DNA from: Nesterenkonia xinjiangensis
GTDB lineage: Bacteria; Actinomycetota; Actinomycetes; Actinomycetales; Micrococcaceae
Assembly: GCF_013410745.1 (NCBI RefSeq)
Contig: NZ_JACCFY010000001.1
Location: forward strand, 1,178,001-1,242,000
Direction of reading: 5' to 3'
Length of the DNA: 64,000 bases
The notes under the pieces are model-generated. The model saw only the letters and a program-made list of their open reading frames with translations, searched no databases and was not told where the DNA came from. This document shows, piece by piece, positions 33,409 to 41,128 of the stretch (positions are counted from its first letter, which is position 1; every line of letters begins with the position of its first letter). A program made the translations under genes and the position numbers.

Positions 33409-34168
33409 CACGCAGCTGCCGGCGGGTCCACCCGGCGCGCATCTTCTCCAGCAGCTCTTCCCTGCCAGGGGCGAGCTCATACTTCAGCAGCTCGCGGGCC
33501 GCCTGCGGCTCCACCTCGCCGACCCCGTAGGACGGGCACCATCGGGCGATGGGGCAGGCGCCGCAGGCCGGGCGTCGGGAATGGCAGACCCGGCGTCCGT
33601 GGAAGACCAGTCGGTGAGAGAGCATCGTCCAGTCCTTGGGCTCGAAGAGCTCGGCGACGTCACGCTCCACCTTGACCGGGTCCTCCTGGTCCGTCATCCC
33701 CAGACGGCGGGCCAGCCGCCCGAAGTGAGTGTCCACGGTCAGGCCTGGTGTGCCGAAGGCGTTGCCCAGCACCACGAACGCGGTCTTGCGGCCCACTCCG
33801 GGCAGCTTGACCAGGGCGTCCAGTCGGCCGGGCACCGTGCCGTCGTGCTCCTCCACCAGCGCCTGGGACAGGCCCAGCAGGGAACGGGCCTTGGCGCGGT
33901 AGAAGCCGGTCGGACGGATCAGCTCGGAGAGCTCCCGCTCATCGGCCACCGCCATGGCGTGGGCGTCGGGGAAGCGCGAGAACAACGACGGCGTCACCTG
34001 GTTCACCCGCACATCGGTGGTCTGGGCGGAGAGCACCGTGGCGACCAGCAGCTCGAAGGGGTTCTCGAAATCCAGCTCCGCCACGGCGTAGGGGTAGGTC
34101 TCGCCCAGCACCCGGTTGATCTTCCGCACGCGGCGAGTGGTCGCCAGCGGGGTCTCCTCGCGCATCAT
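33383..34168 (-). CDS. nth: Endonuclease III (base-excision repair DNA glycosylase/AP lyase)
   Basis: A 261-aa repair enzyme that removes oxidised pyrimidines and cuts the abasic strand. The helix-hairpin-helix is LPGVGRKTA, which includes the catalytic Lys. The catalytic Asp is in [13 protein letters not shown]. The 4Fe-4S cluster pattern C-x6-C-x2-C-x5-C is complete in [20 protein letters not shown] 34168 was preferred over 34177 because a TAGAAT -10 box ends 7 nt upstream and overlaps the earlier ATG. It precedes the overlapping Nudix gene. Confidence 0.94.
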   Translation of the reverse strand: MMREETPLATTRRVRKINRVLGETYPYAVAELDFENPFELLVATVLSAQTTDVRVNQVTPSLFSRFPDAHAMAVADERELSELIRPTGFYRAKARSLLGLSQALVEEHDGTVPGRLDALVKLPGVGRKTAFVVLGNAFGTPGLTVDTHFGRLARRLGMTDQEDPVKVERDVAELFEPKDWTMLSHRLVFHGRRVCHSRRPACGACPIARWCPSYGVGEVEPQAARELLKYELAPGREELLEKMRAGWTRRQLRDEGHPLSA

Positions 34169-34175
34169 CGAGGCC

Positions 34176-34181
34176 ATTCTA
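34176..34181 (-). promoter_or_regulatory. -10 box of nth, leaderless type
   Basis: TAGAAT on the minus strand ends 7 nt before ATG 34168. Confidence 0.5.
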
Positions 34182-34291
34182 CGGGTGCCTCGGCAGGCGC
34201 GAGGGAGCCGTCCGGGAAACCGCTCGTCGCAGAATACCTACCGCTCATCACGACCGCTCGTGAAAAACTCCAGGTCAGCATGCTGTGTGCT

Positions 34292-34312
34292 GTGTCATAC
34301 GGTGAGTGACAC
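34292..34312. promoter_or_regulatory. Inverted repeat in nth-acs intergenic region
   Basis: GTGTCA and TGACAC face each other across a 9-bp spacer. It could be a regulator site for acs; no family can be named. Confidence 0.3.
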
Positions 34313-34340
34313 CTCGCCCTGGGCGCCCGCCGCGCGGTAT

Positions 34341-34356
34341 TGTGATCGGCGACACA
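34341..34356 (+). promoter_or_regulatory. Crp-like site upstream of acs
   Basis: TGTGATCGGCGACACA matches the Crp/GlxR consensus TGTGA-N6-TCACA at all but one position. It lies 100 bp before acs. A Crp gene is encoded in the same window at 39619, so cAMP control of acetate use is plausible. Confidence 0.5.
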
Positions 34357-34455
34357 GGAAGGTGTCGGACGGCGTCGCGCGCACCGGCCGACCCGGGGGT
34401 CACCGGGCGGCACACCGCGTTGCGACGCACCTGGAGCACCCTAGGAGGACAGCGC

Positions 34456-36468
34456 ATGACCCCCACTCCCCCGGCAGACAACCAGCTGGACAGCATGCTC
34501 AAGGAGAACCGCTCGTTCCCGCCGAGCGAAGACTTCGCCGCGAACGCCGTGGCTACGGCAGACCGTTATGAGAAGGCACAGGCAGACCGTCTCGGATACT
34601 GGGCCGAGCAGGCACGCTCCGTGCTGAGCTGGGACACCGACTTCAGCGAGACCCTCGACTGGTCCGAGGCCCCCTTCGCGAAGTGGTTCGTCGGCGGCGA
34701 GGTCAATGCGGCCTACAACGCCGTGGACCGCCATGTGGAGGCCGGCGTCGGGGACCGCGTGGCGATCCACTTCGAAGGCGAGCCCGGCGACACGCGCTCC
34801 ATCACCTACGCGGAGCTCAAAGATGACGTCTCCCGCGCGGCCAACGCCTTCGAGTCCCTCGGCGTGGCCAAGGGCGACCGAGTGGCCATCTACATGCCGA
34901 TGATCCCCGAGACCATCGTGACCATGCTGGCCTGCGCCCGCATCGGCGCCATCCACTCGGTGGTCTTCGGCGGATTCTCCTCCGACGCGCTGCGCTCGCG
35001 CATCGACGACGCCGAGGCCAAGCTCGTGGTCACCGCCGACGGATCCTACCGCCGAGGCAAGCCCTCGACTCTGAAGCCGGCCGTGGACGAGGCCCTCGCC
35101 GCCCCCGGCCACACCGTGGAGAACGTGGTGGTGGTCCGCCGCAACGGCGAGGACACCGCGTTCCACGAGATCGACACCTGGTGGCATGATCTGGTGCCGC
35201 AGCAGTCGCCCGAGCACCACTACGTGCCCCACGACTCCGAGCACCCGCTGTTCATCCTCTACACCTCCGGCACCACCGGGAAGCCCAAGGGCATCCTGCA
35301 CACCACCGGGGGCTACCTCACCCAGACCGCGGTGACCCACCGGGACAGCTTCGACCTGAAGCCGGAGACCGACGTCTACTGGTGCACCGCCGACGTCGGC
35401 TGGGTCACCGGGCACTCCTACATCGTCTACGGGCCGCTGATCAACGGCGCGACCCAGGTGGTCTACGAAGGCACCCCGGACTCTCCGCACAAGGGCCGAC
35501 TCTGGGAGCTCGTGCAGAAGTACAGGGTCACCCAGTTCTACACCGCACCCACGTTGATCCGGACCTGCATGAAGTGGGGCCGGGAGATCCCCGACCAGTA
35601 CGACCTCTCCAGCCTGCGGGTGCTCGGCACCGTGGGTGAGGCCATCAACCCCGAGGCCTGGATGTGGTACCGCGAGGTCATCGGGGCGAACAACGGCCCC
35701 GGGAACGCACCGAAGGAGCACCCCGCCCCGATCGTGGACACCTGGTGGCAGACGGAGACCGGTGCCCACATGATCGCCCCACTGCCGGGCGTGACCGCGA
35801 CGAAGCCCGGCTCCGCCCAGGCAGGGGTGCCCGGCGTGGAGATCGGCGTCGTCGACGAGATGGGCACCCCGCTGGGCAGGGGCGAGGCCGGCCTGCTGGT
35901 CGTCAAGGAACCGTGGCCCGCCATGCTGCGCGGCATCTGGAAGAACCCGGAGCGGTACCAGGAGACCTACTGGTCACGGTTCGGGGACGTCTACTTCGCC
36001 GGTGACGGCGCCCGCACCGATGACGACGGGGACATCTGGCTGATGGGCCGGGTGGACGACGTCATGAACGTCTCCGGCCACCGACTCTCCACTACGGAGA
36101 TCGAATCTGCGCTGGTCTCTCACGAGGCGGTGGCCGAGGCTGCCGTGGTGGGCGCGAAGGATGCCACCACCGGTGAGGCGGTGGTCGCGTTCGTCATCCT
36201 GCGCGGCGACGCCGAGGGCGGTGACCCCGCGCAGACGGAACAGGAGCTGCGCACCCACGTGGGCAAGGAGATCGGCCCGATCGCCAAGCCGCGCAATGTG
36301 CTGGTGGTCCCGGAGCTGCCGAAGACCCGCTCCGGGAAGATCATGCGTCGGCTGCTCAAGGACGTCGCCGAGGGCCGCGAGGCTGGTGACGCCTCCACAT
36401 TGGCCGACCCGTCGGTGATGCTGCAGATCGCGGAGGACATGCGCGCCAAGCACGGCGCCGCTACCTGA
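34456..36468 (+). CDS. acs: Acetyl-CoA synthetase
   Basis: A 670-aa AMP-forming ligase making acetyl-CoA from acetate, ATP and CoA. The phosphate loop is [11 protein letters not shown] (about residues 268-278). The acetyl-CoA synthetase motifs [24 protein letters not shown] and [14 protein letters not shown] are present. The catalytic and acetylatable lysine is Lys628 in [11 protein letters not shown]. Length is normal for the family. AGGAGG ends 7 nt before ATG 34456. A Crp-like site upstream suggests carbon control, and the Sir2-type deacetylase at 62715 could reactivate the enzyme. A short hairpin ends the gene. Confidence 0.95.
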   Translation: MTPTPPADNQLDSMLKENRSFPPSEDFAANAVATADRYEKAQADRLGYWAEQARSVLSWDTDFSETLDWSEAPFAKWFVGGEVNAAYNAVDRHVEAGVGDRVAIHFEGEPGDTRSITYAELKDDVSRAANAFESLGVAKGDRVAIYMPMIPETIVTMLACARIGAIHSVVFGGFSSDALRSRIDDAEAKLVVTADGSYRRGKPSTLKPAVDEALAAPGHTVENVVVVRRNGEDTAFHEIDTWWHDLVPQQSPEHHYVPHDSEHPLFILYTSGTTGKPKGILHTTGGYLTQTAVTHRDSFDLKPETDVYWCTADVGWVTGHSYIVYGPLINGATQVVYEGTPDSPHKGRLWELVQKYRVTQFYTAPTLIRTCMKWGREIPDQYDLSSLRVLGTVGEAINPEAWMWYREVIGANNGPGNAPKEHPAPIVDTWWQTETGAHMIAPLPGVTATKPGSAQAGVPGVEIGVVDEMGTPLGRGEAGLLVVKEPWPAMLRGIWKNPERYQETYWSRFGDVYFAGDGARTDDDGDIWLMGRVDDVMNVSGHRLSTTEIESALVSHEAVAEAAVVGAKDATTGEAVVAFVILRGDAEGGDPAQTEQELRTHVGKEIGPIAKPRNVLVVPELPKTRSGKIMRRLLKDVAEGREAGDASTLADPSVMLQIAEDMRAKHGAAT

Positions 36469-36486
36469 GCCTCAGCTGCGAGGCTC
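36467..36486 (+). terminator. Short hairpin terminator of acs
   Basis: GAGCCTC and GAGGCTC form a 7-bp stem with a 6-nt loop that begins within the acs stop codon. There is no T-run. Confidence 0.4.
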
Positions 36487-36648
36487 GCGGAATGCGGGTC
36501 GCAGGGTCAGGGGCCGTGCTGCTCAGCCGCCGCGCGCGATGCGCACCGCAAGACTGAGCAGCGCGGCGGCGTCGGCCTGGGTGCCCGCGAGATGGGGTGC
36601 CGGCGGCGCATCAGGTGGACGGCGCGTCGGGCCGCCGTCGAGGTGAAC
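36487..36648. other. Gene-poor stretch between acs and esterase gene
   Basis: A 9-bp inverted repeat (GCTGCTCAG and its complement about 30 bp on, near 36528-36565) is the only structure. Short minus-strand frames here (for example one ending ALLSLAVRIARGG) look like a coding remnant but match nothing I recognise. Confidence 0.3.
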
Positions 36649-37461
36649 TCACCGTCGTCGAAGACCGCCGGGCCCCACCGACAGAATGCGGGCATCCTCG
36701 AGGGGCCGCTCGGAGGGCCAGTGCAGCTCGTCCAGCGGATCGATCTCCTGCTCGAACCGGGTGAACCAGCTGCCGCCGACGATACCCTGCTCCATGAGCC
36801 CGCGGGCCACCAGCCGGGCGACCGCCAGTGCCCCGGCGGCCTGGAGGTGGGTGTCGTCCTGGGCCCCGTCCGGGTGCTGCGGGTGGCTCCCGGGGGCCAG
36901 ATGCATGAAATGCTCCAGGGTTCCCTCGGGGCCGAGTTGCTGCCACAGCGCCTTCGAGGAGGCGGTGAGATCGATCAGCGGGACCTCCAGCGTCTCGGCG
37001 AGCTCCCGCATGGCACGCGGGTATGCGCCGTGGGTGTCACGGGCCCGGCCGGCGTCGTCGAAGCGTCGGCGCTCCACGGGAGTCACCAGCACCGGGGTGC
37101 CGCCCTGCTCGCAGGCACCGTCCACATATCGGGTCAGGTACTCCCGATACGTGGTGTCGGGGTTCGTGCCGCGATCTGGGTCCTCCGTCTTGGAGTCGTT
37201 GTGGCCGAAGGAGATGAGCAGCACGTCCCCGGGCTGCATGAGGTCCAGGACGACATCGAACTTGCCGGCATCGTGGAAGCTCTTGGACGAGGCCCCCGAC
37301 CACGCGTAGTCGAAGGTCCGTGCACCTCGTCCCATGAGCAGCGGCAGCGCCTGGCCCCAGCCGGCCCGAGGTCGGATTGCGTGCTCGTACACCGAGGCTG
37401 TCGAATCTCCGACGACGAAGACCACCGGGCCGCGGCCCTCAGGAGGGTCGGTGGGGGACAT
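36649..37461 (-). CDS. SGNH/GDSL hydrolase, rhamnogalacturonan acetylesterase-like
   Basis: A 270-aa esterase. The catalytic blocks are complete: block I FVVGDSTASVYE with the nucleophile Ser, block III ISFGHNDSKTEDP, and block V DDTHLQAAGA with the Asp-His pair. This pattern (GDSTA, GHND, DxxH) is that of rhamnogalacturonan acetylesterases such as RhgT. No signal peptide is visible, so it probably acts on oligomers in the cytoplasm. AGGAG lies 8 nt before the ATG. It may work with the exported beta-helix protein at 6511-8829, which has a related carbohydrate-binding-like domain. Confidence 0.82.
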   Translation of the reverse strand: MSPTDPPEGRGPVVFVVGDSTASVYEHAIRPRAGWGQALPLLMGRGARTFDYAWSGASSKSFHDAGKFDVVLDLMQPGDVLLISFGHNDSKTEDPDRGTNPDTTYREYLTRYVDGACEQGGTPVLVTPVERRRFDDAGRARDTHGAYPRAMRELAETLEVPLIDLTASSKALWQQLGPEGTLEHFMHLAPGSHPQHPDGAQDDTHLQAAGALAVARLVARGLMEQGIVGGSWFTRFEQEIDPLDELHWPSERPLEDARILSVGPGGLRRR

Positions 37462-37657
37462 GGTCGAGTCTCCTCTGCGAACTCAGCGGCGGCACCGGCG
37501 GCGACTCCGCACCGGGTCCGCGACGTACGCCACTGCCTGTGACGTCTCGACAAGCTATCGGGATTCGGCCGCGTATGGCAGAGGTCATGCTGGATGGGCA
37601 CAGCATGAGTCGCGTCAGGACTCAACGGCGCCGTCAGGCTCACATCCCGCCAGCCGT

Positions 37658-37663
37658 TAGGCT
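37658..37663 (+). promoter_or_regulatory. -10 box candidate for aroQ
   Basis: TAGGCT lies 100 bp before aroQ in a 302-bp gap that otherwise shows nothing recognisable. Transcription from here would give a leader of about 95 nt. Confidence 0.4.
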
Positions 37664-37763
37664 GAGGGCACCGGGCTGGGCAGGGCCTCGTCCTGCTGAC
37701 CGGCCCGGCGCCTGACCGTGCGCGCCTCCCGCTGCGCACGCCACCCTTGAAGAGGAGCCGAAG

Positions 37764-38249
37764 ATGAGTGCAGAGACCAGCGCCTCCGCCGAGACCGGTG
37801 CCGCTTCCGGCGCCGGACGTCTGCTGATCGTCAACGGGCCGAACCTGAACCTGTTGGGCACCCGCGAGCCGGAGATCTACGGTGCCGAGACCCTCGAGGA
37901 CATCCACGAGCTCTGCAGGACCTCCGCCGCGGAGCTCGGCTTCGCCGTCGACGTCGTGCAGTCCAACCATGAGGGCGAGCTGGTGGACGCGATCCAGGCA
38001 GCCCGCGGAACGGCCGCGGGCATCGTGATCAACCCGGCCGCCTACACACACACCTCGGTGGCCATCGCCGACGCGCTGCGGGCGGTGGGACTGCCCCTGG
38101 TGGAGGTGCACCTGTCCAACGTGCACGCCCGCGAGGAGTTCCGCCGCCACTCCTACGTCTCCCCTCTGGCGCAGGCCGTGATCGCCGGCGCCGGAGTGCG
38201 CGGCTACAGGTTCGCGATCGAGCTGCTGGCCACGACGCTCCGCCGCTGA
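37764..38249 (+). CDS. aroQ: Type II 3-dehydroquinate dehydratase
   Basis: A 161-aa enzyme of the shikimate pathway, turning 3-dehydroquinate into 3-dehydroshikimate. The conserved N-terminal block is [21 protein letters not shown] with the catalytic Tyr. [25 protein letters not shown] and [15 protein letters not shown] with the catalytic His follow. The first ~18 residues are a variable Ala/Ser/Glu-rich extension. AGGAG lies 6 nt before the ATG. It stands alone, without other aro genes nearby. Confidence 0.95.
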   Translation: MSAETSASAETGAASGAGRLLIVNGPNLNLLGTREPEIYGAETLEDIHELCRTSAAELGFAVDVVQSNHEGELVDAIQAARGTAAGIVINPAAYTHTSVAIADALRAVGLPLVEVHLSNVHAREEFRRHSYVSPLAQAVIAGAGVRGYRFAIELLATTLRR

Positions 38250-38256
38250 CCGGGGC

Positions 38257-39435
38257 TCAGCGCTCCACGCATTGCCCGGTGGAGACCGTCTCGGTGTAGG
38301 CGTCCGGGCCGGTCAGCACCTCGCCGGCCTCCTCTGCGGTGAGCGCGAAGCCGACCGAGCTGCCCTCCATCGCGCGGGCGAAGACCACTCCGACGACGTC
38401 GCCGTCGCCGTCGATCAGCGGCCCGCCGGAGTTGCCCTGCCGGACGTCGGCGTTGAGCTGGTAGATCTCCAGCGCGGCGGGGGCGCTGCCGTAGATGTTG
38501 TTGACCTGTGAGACGTCGCGGGCCTGGACCACTGCCGTCCCCGCCTGGAACGGACCTCCGGCGGGGTAGCCCATCACGAAGCCGGAGTCGCCGGCGTCGA
38601 GGGGATCGCCGACCTCCAGGGGCGCGGCGTCCACGGGGTCCACAGCGAGCAGCGCGAGGTCCTCGGAGGCGTCGAAGTGCACCACCCGGGCCGAGACCAC
38701 CTGCCCGTCACGAAGCTCCACGGTCGGCTCCACCACACCTGCCACCACATGCGCGTTGGTCACCACGCGGGTGGGTGAGACGACGAAGCCGGAGCCGGAC
38801 TGACTCAGCCCGCACTGGTCGGCGACGCCGGTGATCCTCGCCACCGACTGGGAGGCGCGCTCGGCGTCTCCGCTGAGGTCCTGCGCGTCCGGGGTCTCGT
38901 CGCTCTCGGGCACCAGGGTCTGGGTGAGCTCGGGGATGTCCGACTCCATGACCGTGCTGCGGATCTGTGCGATCCACGCCTCAGCGCGCTCGGGCATCAC
39001 CGAGGTGATGCCCATCAGCACCGAGGACTGCCGCATGTGCTGGTTCACCTGGGGGAACCCCATGGCGCTGATGGAGAGCGAGAGCGCGGCGATGACGACC
39101 ACGGCGACGACGGCGTTGAGCGCCCCGCCGATCAGTGATCCCAGGGTGCGCAGCGCCGGTGAGCGGAACATCCGCTGCACCTCGGCGCCCGCGGTGGTGC
39201 CGAGCGCGTGGCCGGCGACGACCAGTACGATCGCGGCGGCGATCACCGCGATGATGCGCCACAGCGGGTCGGGGACCCACCCGGCGACCAGGGGGATCGC
39301 GAAGAACGCGGCGACGGCTCCCACCAGGAACCCGGCGATGCCGCCGACGGTGATCCAGATTCCCTTGTGCAGGCCGGCGATCAGGAATCCGAGGAGCACG
39401 AGCACCAGGATCACATCGAGCAGGGTGACACCCAT
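38257..39435 (-). CDS. MarP-like membrane serine protease (CvpA domain plus trypsin-like domain)
   Basis: A 392-aa protein. Four N-terminal membrane helices form a CvpA/colicin V-like domain (MGVTLLDVILVLVLLGFL). The C-terminal half is an extracytoplasmic trypsin-like protease with His in VVTNAHVVAG, Asp in ASEDLALL and Ser in DVRQGNSGGPLID. Rv3671c (MarP) of M. tuberculosis, which protects against acid and oxidative stress, has the same architecture and genomic place. AGAGGAG lies before ATG 39435. Two cysteines flank the protease domain (DQCGLSQSG and the C-terminal GQCVER), probably a disulfide as in MarP. Confidence 0.9.
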   Translation of the reverse strand: MGVTLLDVILVLVLLGFLIAGLHKGIWITVGGIAGFLVGAVAAFFAIPLVAGWVPDPLWRIIAVIAAAIVLVVAGHALGTTAGAEVQRMFRSPALRTLGSLIGGALNAVVAVVVIAALSLSISAMGFPQVNQHMRQSSVLMGITSVMPERAEAWIAQIRSTVMESDIPELTQTLVPESDETPDAQDLSGDAERASQSVARITGVADQCGLSQSGSGFVVSPTRVVTNAHVVAGVVEPTVELRDGQVVSARVVHFDASEDLALLAVDPVDAAPLEVGDPLDAGDSGFVMGYPAGGPFQAGTAVVQARDVSQVNNIYGSAPAALEIYQLNADVRQGNSGGPLIDGDGDVVGVVFARAMEGSSVGFALTAEEAGEVLTGPDAYTETVSTGQCVER

Positions 39436-39618
39436 CTCTGGGCTCCTCTCAGCAGGGGCTGGGCGGCAGCCACCAGGATGACACACCGGCCTGACAGGGC
39501 CTGGATGCGCGCTCGGAGCCGCGCCGAGGCTATCCTGGACGTTTCCCAGTTCGCCCCTGACCTGATACTTTCTTACCAGCGAGAAAGCATGCATCTCGGA
39601 GAGGAAGAACGGAAGACC

Positions 39619-40296
39619 ATGGATCTTGAAGTACTGCGTCGCGCACCTCTGTTCGCGACTGTCGACGACGACGTCTTCGCCGCGCTGACCGCGGAACTCT
39701 CCGAGGTGGACCTTGCGCGTGGGAGTTCCATCTTCCACGAGGGTGATCAGGGCGACCAGCTCTATTTCATCATCTCGGGCAAGATCAAGCTCGGCCGCAC
39801 CACTCCGGACGGCCGCGAGAACCTGCTGGCCGTGCTCGGCCCGGGGGAGATCTTCGGCGAGATGGCGCTGTTCAACCCCGCACCGCGCACAGCCACTGCC
39901 ACGGCCGTCTCCGAGACCCGCCTGGCGGGCCTGCGGCACGAGAGCCTGCGCGAGATCATCACCTCCACCCCGGAGGTCTCGGTGCAGCTGCTCCAGGCCC
40001 TGGCCAAGCGCCTGACCCGCACCAACGAGTCGCTGGCCGACCTGGTCTTCTCCGACGTGCCCGGCCGTGTGGCCAAGGCCCTGCTGGACCTGGCGGACCG
40101 TTTCGGACGTCCGGCTCCGGACGGCGTGCTCGTCGCCCATGAGCTCACCCAGGAGGAGCTGGCCCAGCTGGTCGGCGCCTCCCGGGAGACGGTGAACAAG
40201 GCGCTGGCCGAGTTCGTCCAGCGCGGTTGGCTGCGTCTGGAGGCACGCGCCGTCGTGATCCTCGACATCCAACGCATCCGCCAGCGCTCCCGCTGA
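39619..40296 (+). CDS. crp: Crp/Fnr-family cAMP-type transcriptional regulator
   Basis: A 225-aa regulator of the Rv3676/GlxR type. The cyclic-nucleotide domain includes the phosphate-binding block GEIFGEMALFNPAPRTATATA. The C-terminal HTH is ELTQEELAQLVGASRETVNKAL. GGAAG lies before ATG 39619. A small inverted repeat CTTTCT/AGAAAG (39568-39587) lies in the leader. It diverges from the MarP gene and is followed by a strong terminator. It may control acs through the site at 34341. Confidence 0.93.
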   Translation: MDLEVLRRAPLFATVDDDVFAALTAELSEVDLARGSSIFHEGDQGDQLYFIISGKIKLGRTTPDGRENLLAVLGPGEIFGEMALFNPAPRTATATAVSETRLAGLRHESLREIITSTPEVSVQLLQALAKRLTRTNESLADLVFSDVPGRVAKALLDLADRFGRPAPDGVLVAHELTQEELAQLVGASRETVNKALAEFVQRGWLRLEARAVVILDIQRIRQRSR

Positions 40297-40317
40297 CCAC
40301 AGCGCCGAGGCTGCCGA

Positions 40318-40355
40318 CGAAGAAGGGGACCGGATGATTCCGGTCCCCTTCTTCG
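40318..40355. terminator. Hairpin terminator between crp and ridA
   Basis: A perfect 16-bp stem (40318-40333 with 40340-40355) has a 6-nt loop ATGATT. It lies between convergent genes. The arms hold A/T tracts, giving CTTCTTCG on the + strand end. Confidence 0.8.
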
Positions 40356-40407
40356 TGCCTGATGTGTCTTCGCCCCTGACGTGCATGCCTCAAGGGCTCA
40401 GGACGGT

Positions 40408-40881
40408 TCAGCGGAAGTGCGCGATGACGTCCACCTCGACCGGAGTGTCCAGCGGCAGGACGGCGACGCCGACGGCGCTGCGGGCATGCTGACCGAGGTC
40501 GCCGAATGCCTGCCCGAACAGCTCGGAGGCACCGTTGAGCACCTTGGGCTGCCCGGTGAAGCTCGGGTCCGAGGCCACGAAGCCTCCGACCTTCGCGATA
40601 CGCGTGATGCGGTCGAGATCACCCACGGCGTGCTTGAGCGCCGCAAGGCAGTTCAACGCACACTGGCGGGCGAGGTCGTGGGCCTGCTCCGCGGTGACCT
40701 CAGCGCCGACCTTCCCGGTGAACGGCAGCTCGCCGTCCACCAGGGGCAGCTGGCCGGCGGTGTAGACCACACCGTCGGCGACGACGGCGGGCTGGTAGGC
40801 GGCCACGGGAGGGACCACCTCGGGGACTCTGAGTCCGAGGTCGGCCAGCCGGGCTTCCACAGTGCTGGTGGTCTCAGCCAT
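40408..40881 (-). CDS. ridA: RidA-family enamine/imine deaminase
   Basis: A 157-aa protein of the RidA/RutC/YjgF family, which hydrolyses reactive enamines from amino-acid metabolism. GVVYTAGQLPLVDGE and ARSAVGVAVLPLDTPVEVDVIA are the conserved blocks, the latter with the Arg that binds the substrate carboxylate. The N-terminal VEARLADLGLRVPEVVPPVAAYQPAV identifies the YjgF-like subgroup of actinobacteria (Rv3678c). AGAGGAG lies upstream of the ATG. It follows the DUF4177 gene by 13 bp. Confidence 0.9.
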   Translation of the reverse strand: MAETTSTVEARLADLGLRVPEVVPPVAAYQPAVVADGVVYTAGQLPLVDGELPFTGKVGAEVTAEQAHDLARQCALNCLAALKHAVGDLDRITRIAKVGGFVASDPSFTGQPKVLNGASELFGQAFGDLGQHARSAVGVAVLPLDTPVEVDVIAHFR

Positions 40882-40894
40882 GGGTCAGCTCCTC

Positions 40895-41062
40895 TCAGCC
40901 GTTCTTCGCACGCTTGAGATAGGCCACAGGCGCATTGCCGTCCGGACCGGGCAGCACGGTGACGAGCTCCCAGCCGTCCTCGCCCCACTGGTCCAGGATG
41001 GCCTTGGTGTTGTGGATGATGAGCGGAATGGTCGCGTATTCCCACTGGGTCACTGAAGTCAT
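40895..41062 (-). CDS. DUF4177-like small protein (55 aa)
   Basis: The protein starts MTSVTQWEYATIPLIIH, continues DQWGEDGWELVTVLPGPDG and ends in KRAKNG. The pattern WEYxTxPL...LNxxGxxGWELV is that of DUF4177. Its own TAGGCT box 6 nt before the ATG supports a real, leaderless gene, upstream of ridA. A small protein sits in the same place in mycobacteria (between Rv3678c and the PBP region). Function unknown. Confidence 0.8.
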   Translation of the reverse strand: MTSVTQWEYATIPLIIHNTKAILDQWGEDGWELVTVLPGPDGNAPVAYLKRAKNG

Positions 41063-41068
41063 GCGTCC

Positions 41069-41074
41069 AGCCTA
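41069..41074 (-). promoter_or_regulatory. -10 box of DUF4177-ridA unit, leaderless type
   Basis: TAGGCT on the minus strand ends 6 nt before ATG 41062. Confidence 0.55.
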
Positions 41075-41115
41075 TCCTCCAGCATCCGTCCAGGGACGGA
41101 ATTGACCATCCCGGC

Positions 41116-41121
41116 TACCAT
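41116..41121 (+). promoter_or_regulatory. -10 box of penicillin-binding protein gene, leaderless type
   Basis: TACCAT ends 7 nt before ATG 41129. With the divergent box at 41069-41074, the -10 boxes of both units fit in 53 bp. Confidence 0.5.
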
Positions 41122-41128
41122 GGAGCCT

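Noticed and set aside
36507-36695. 62-codon minus-strand frame between acs and the esterase
   Set aside because: It overlaps the esterase end out of frame, is Arg/Pro-rich and lacks a start signal. It could be a remnant but cannot be supported as a gene.
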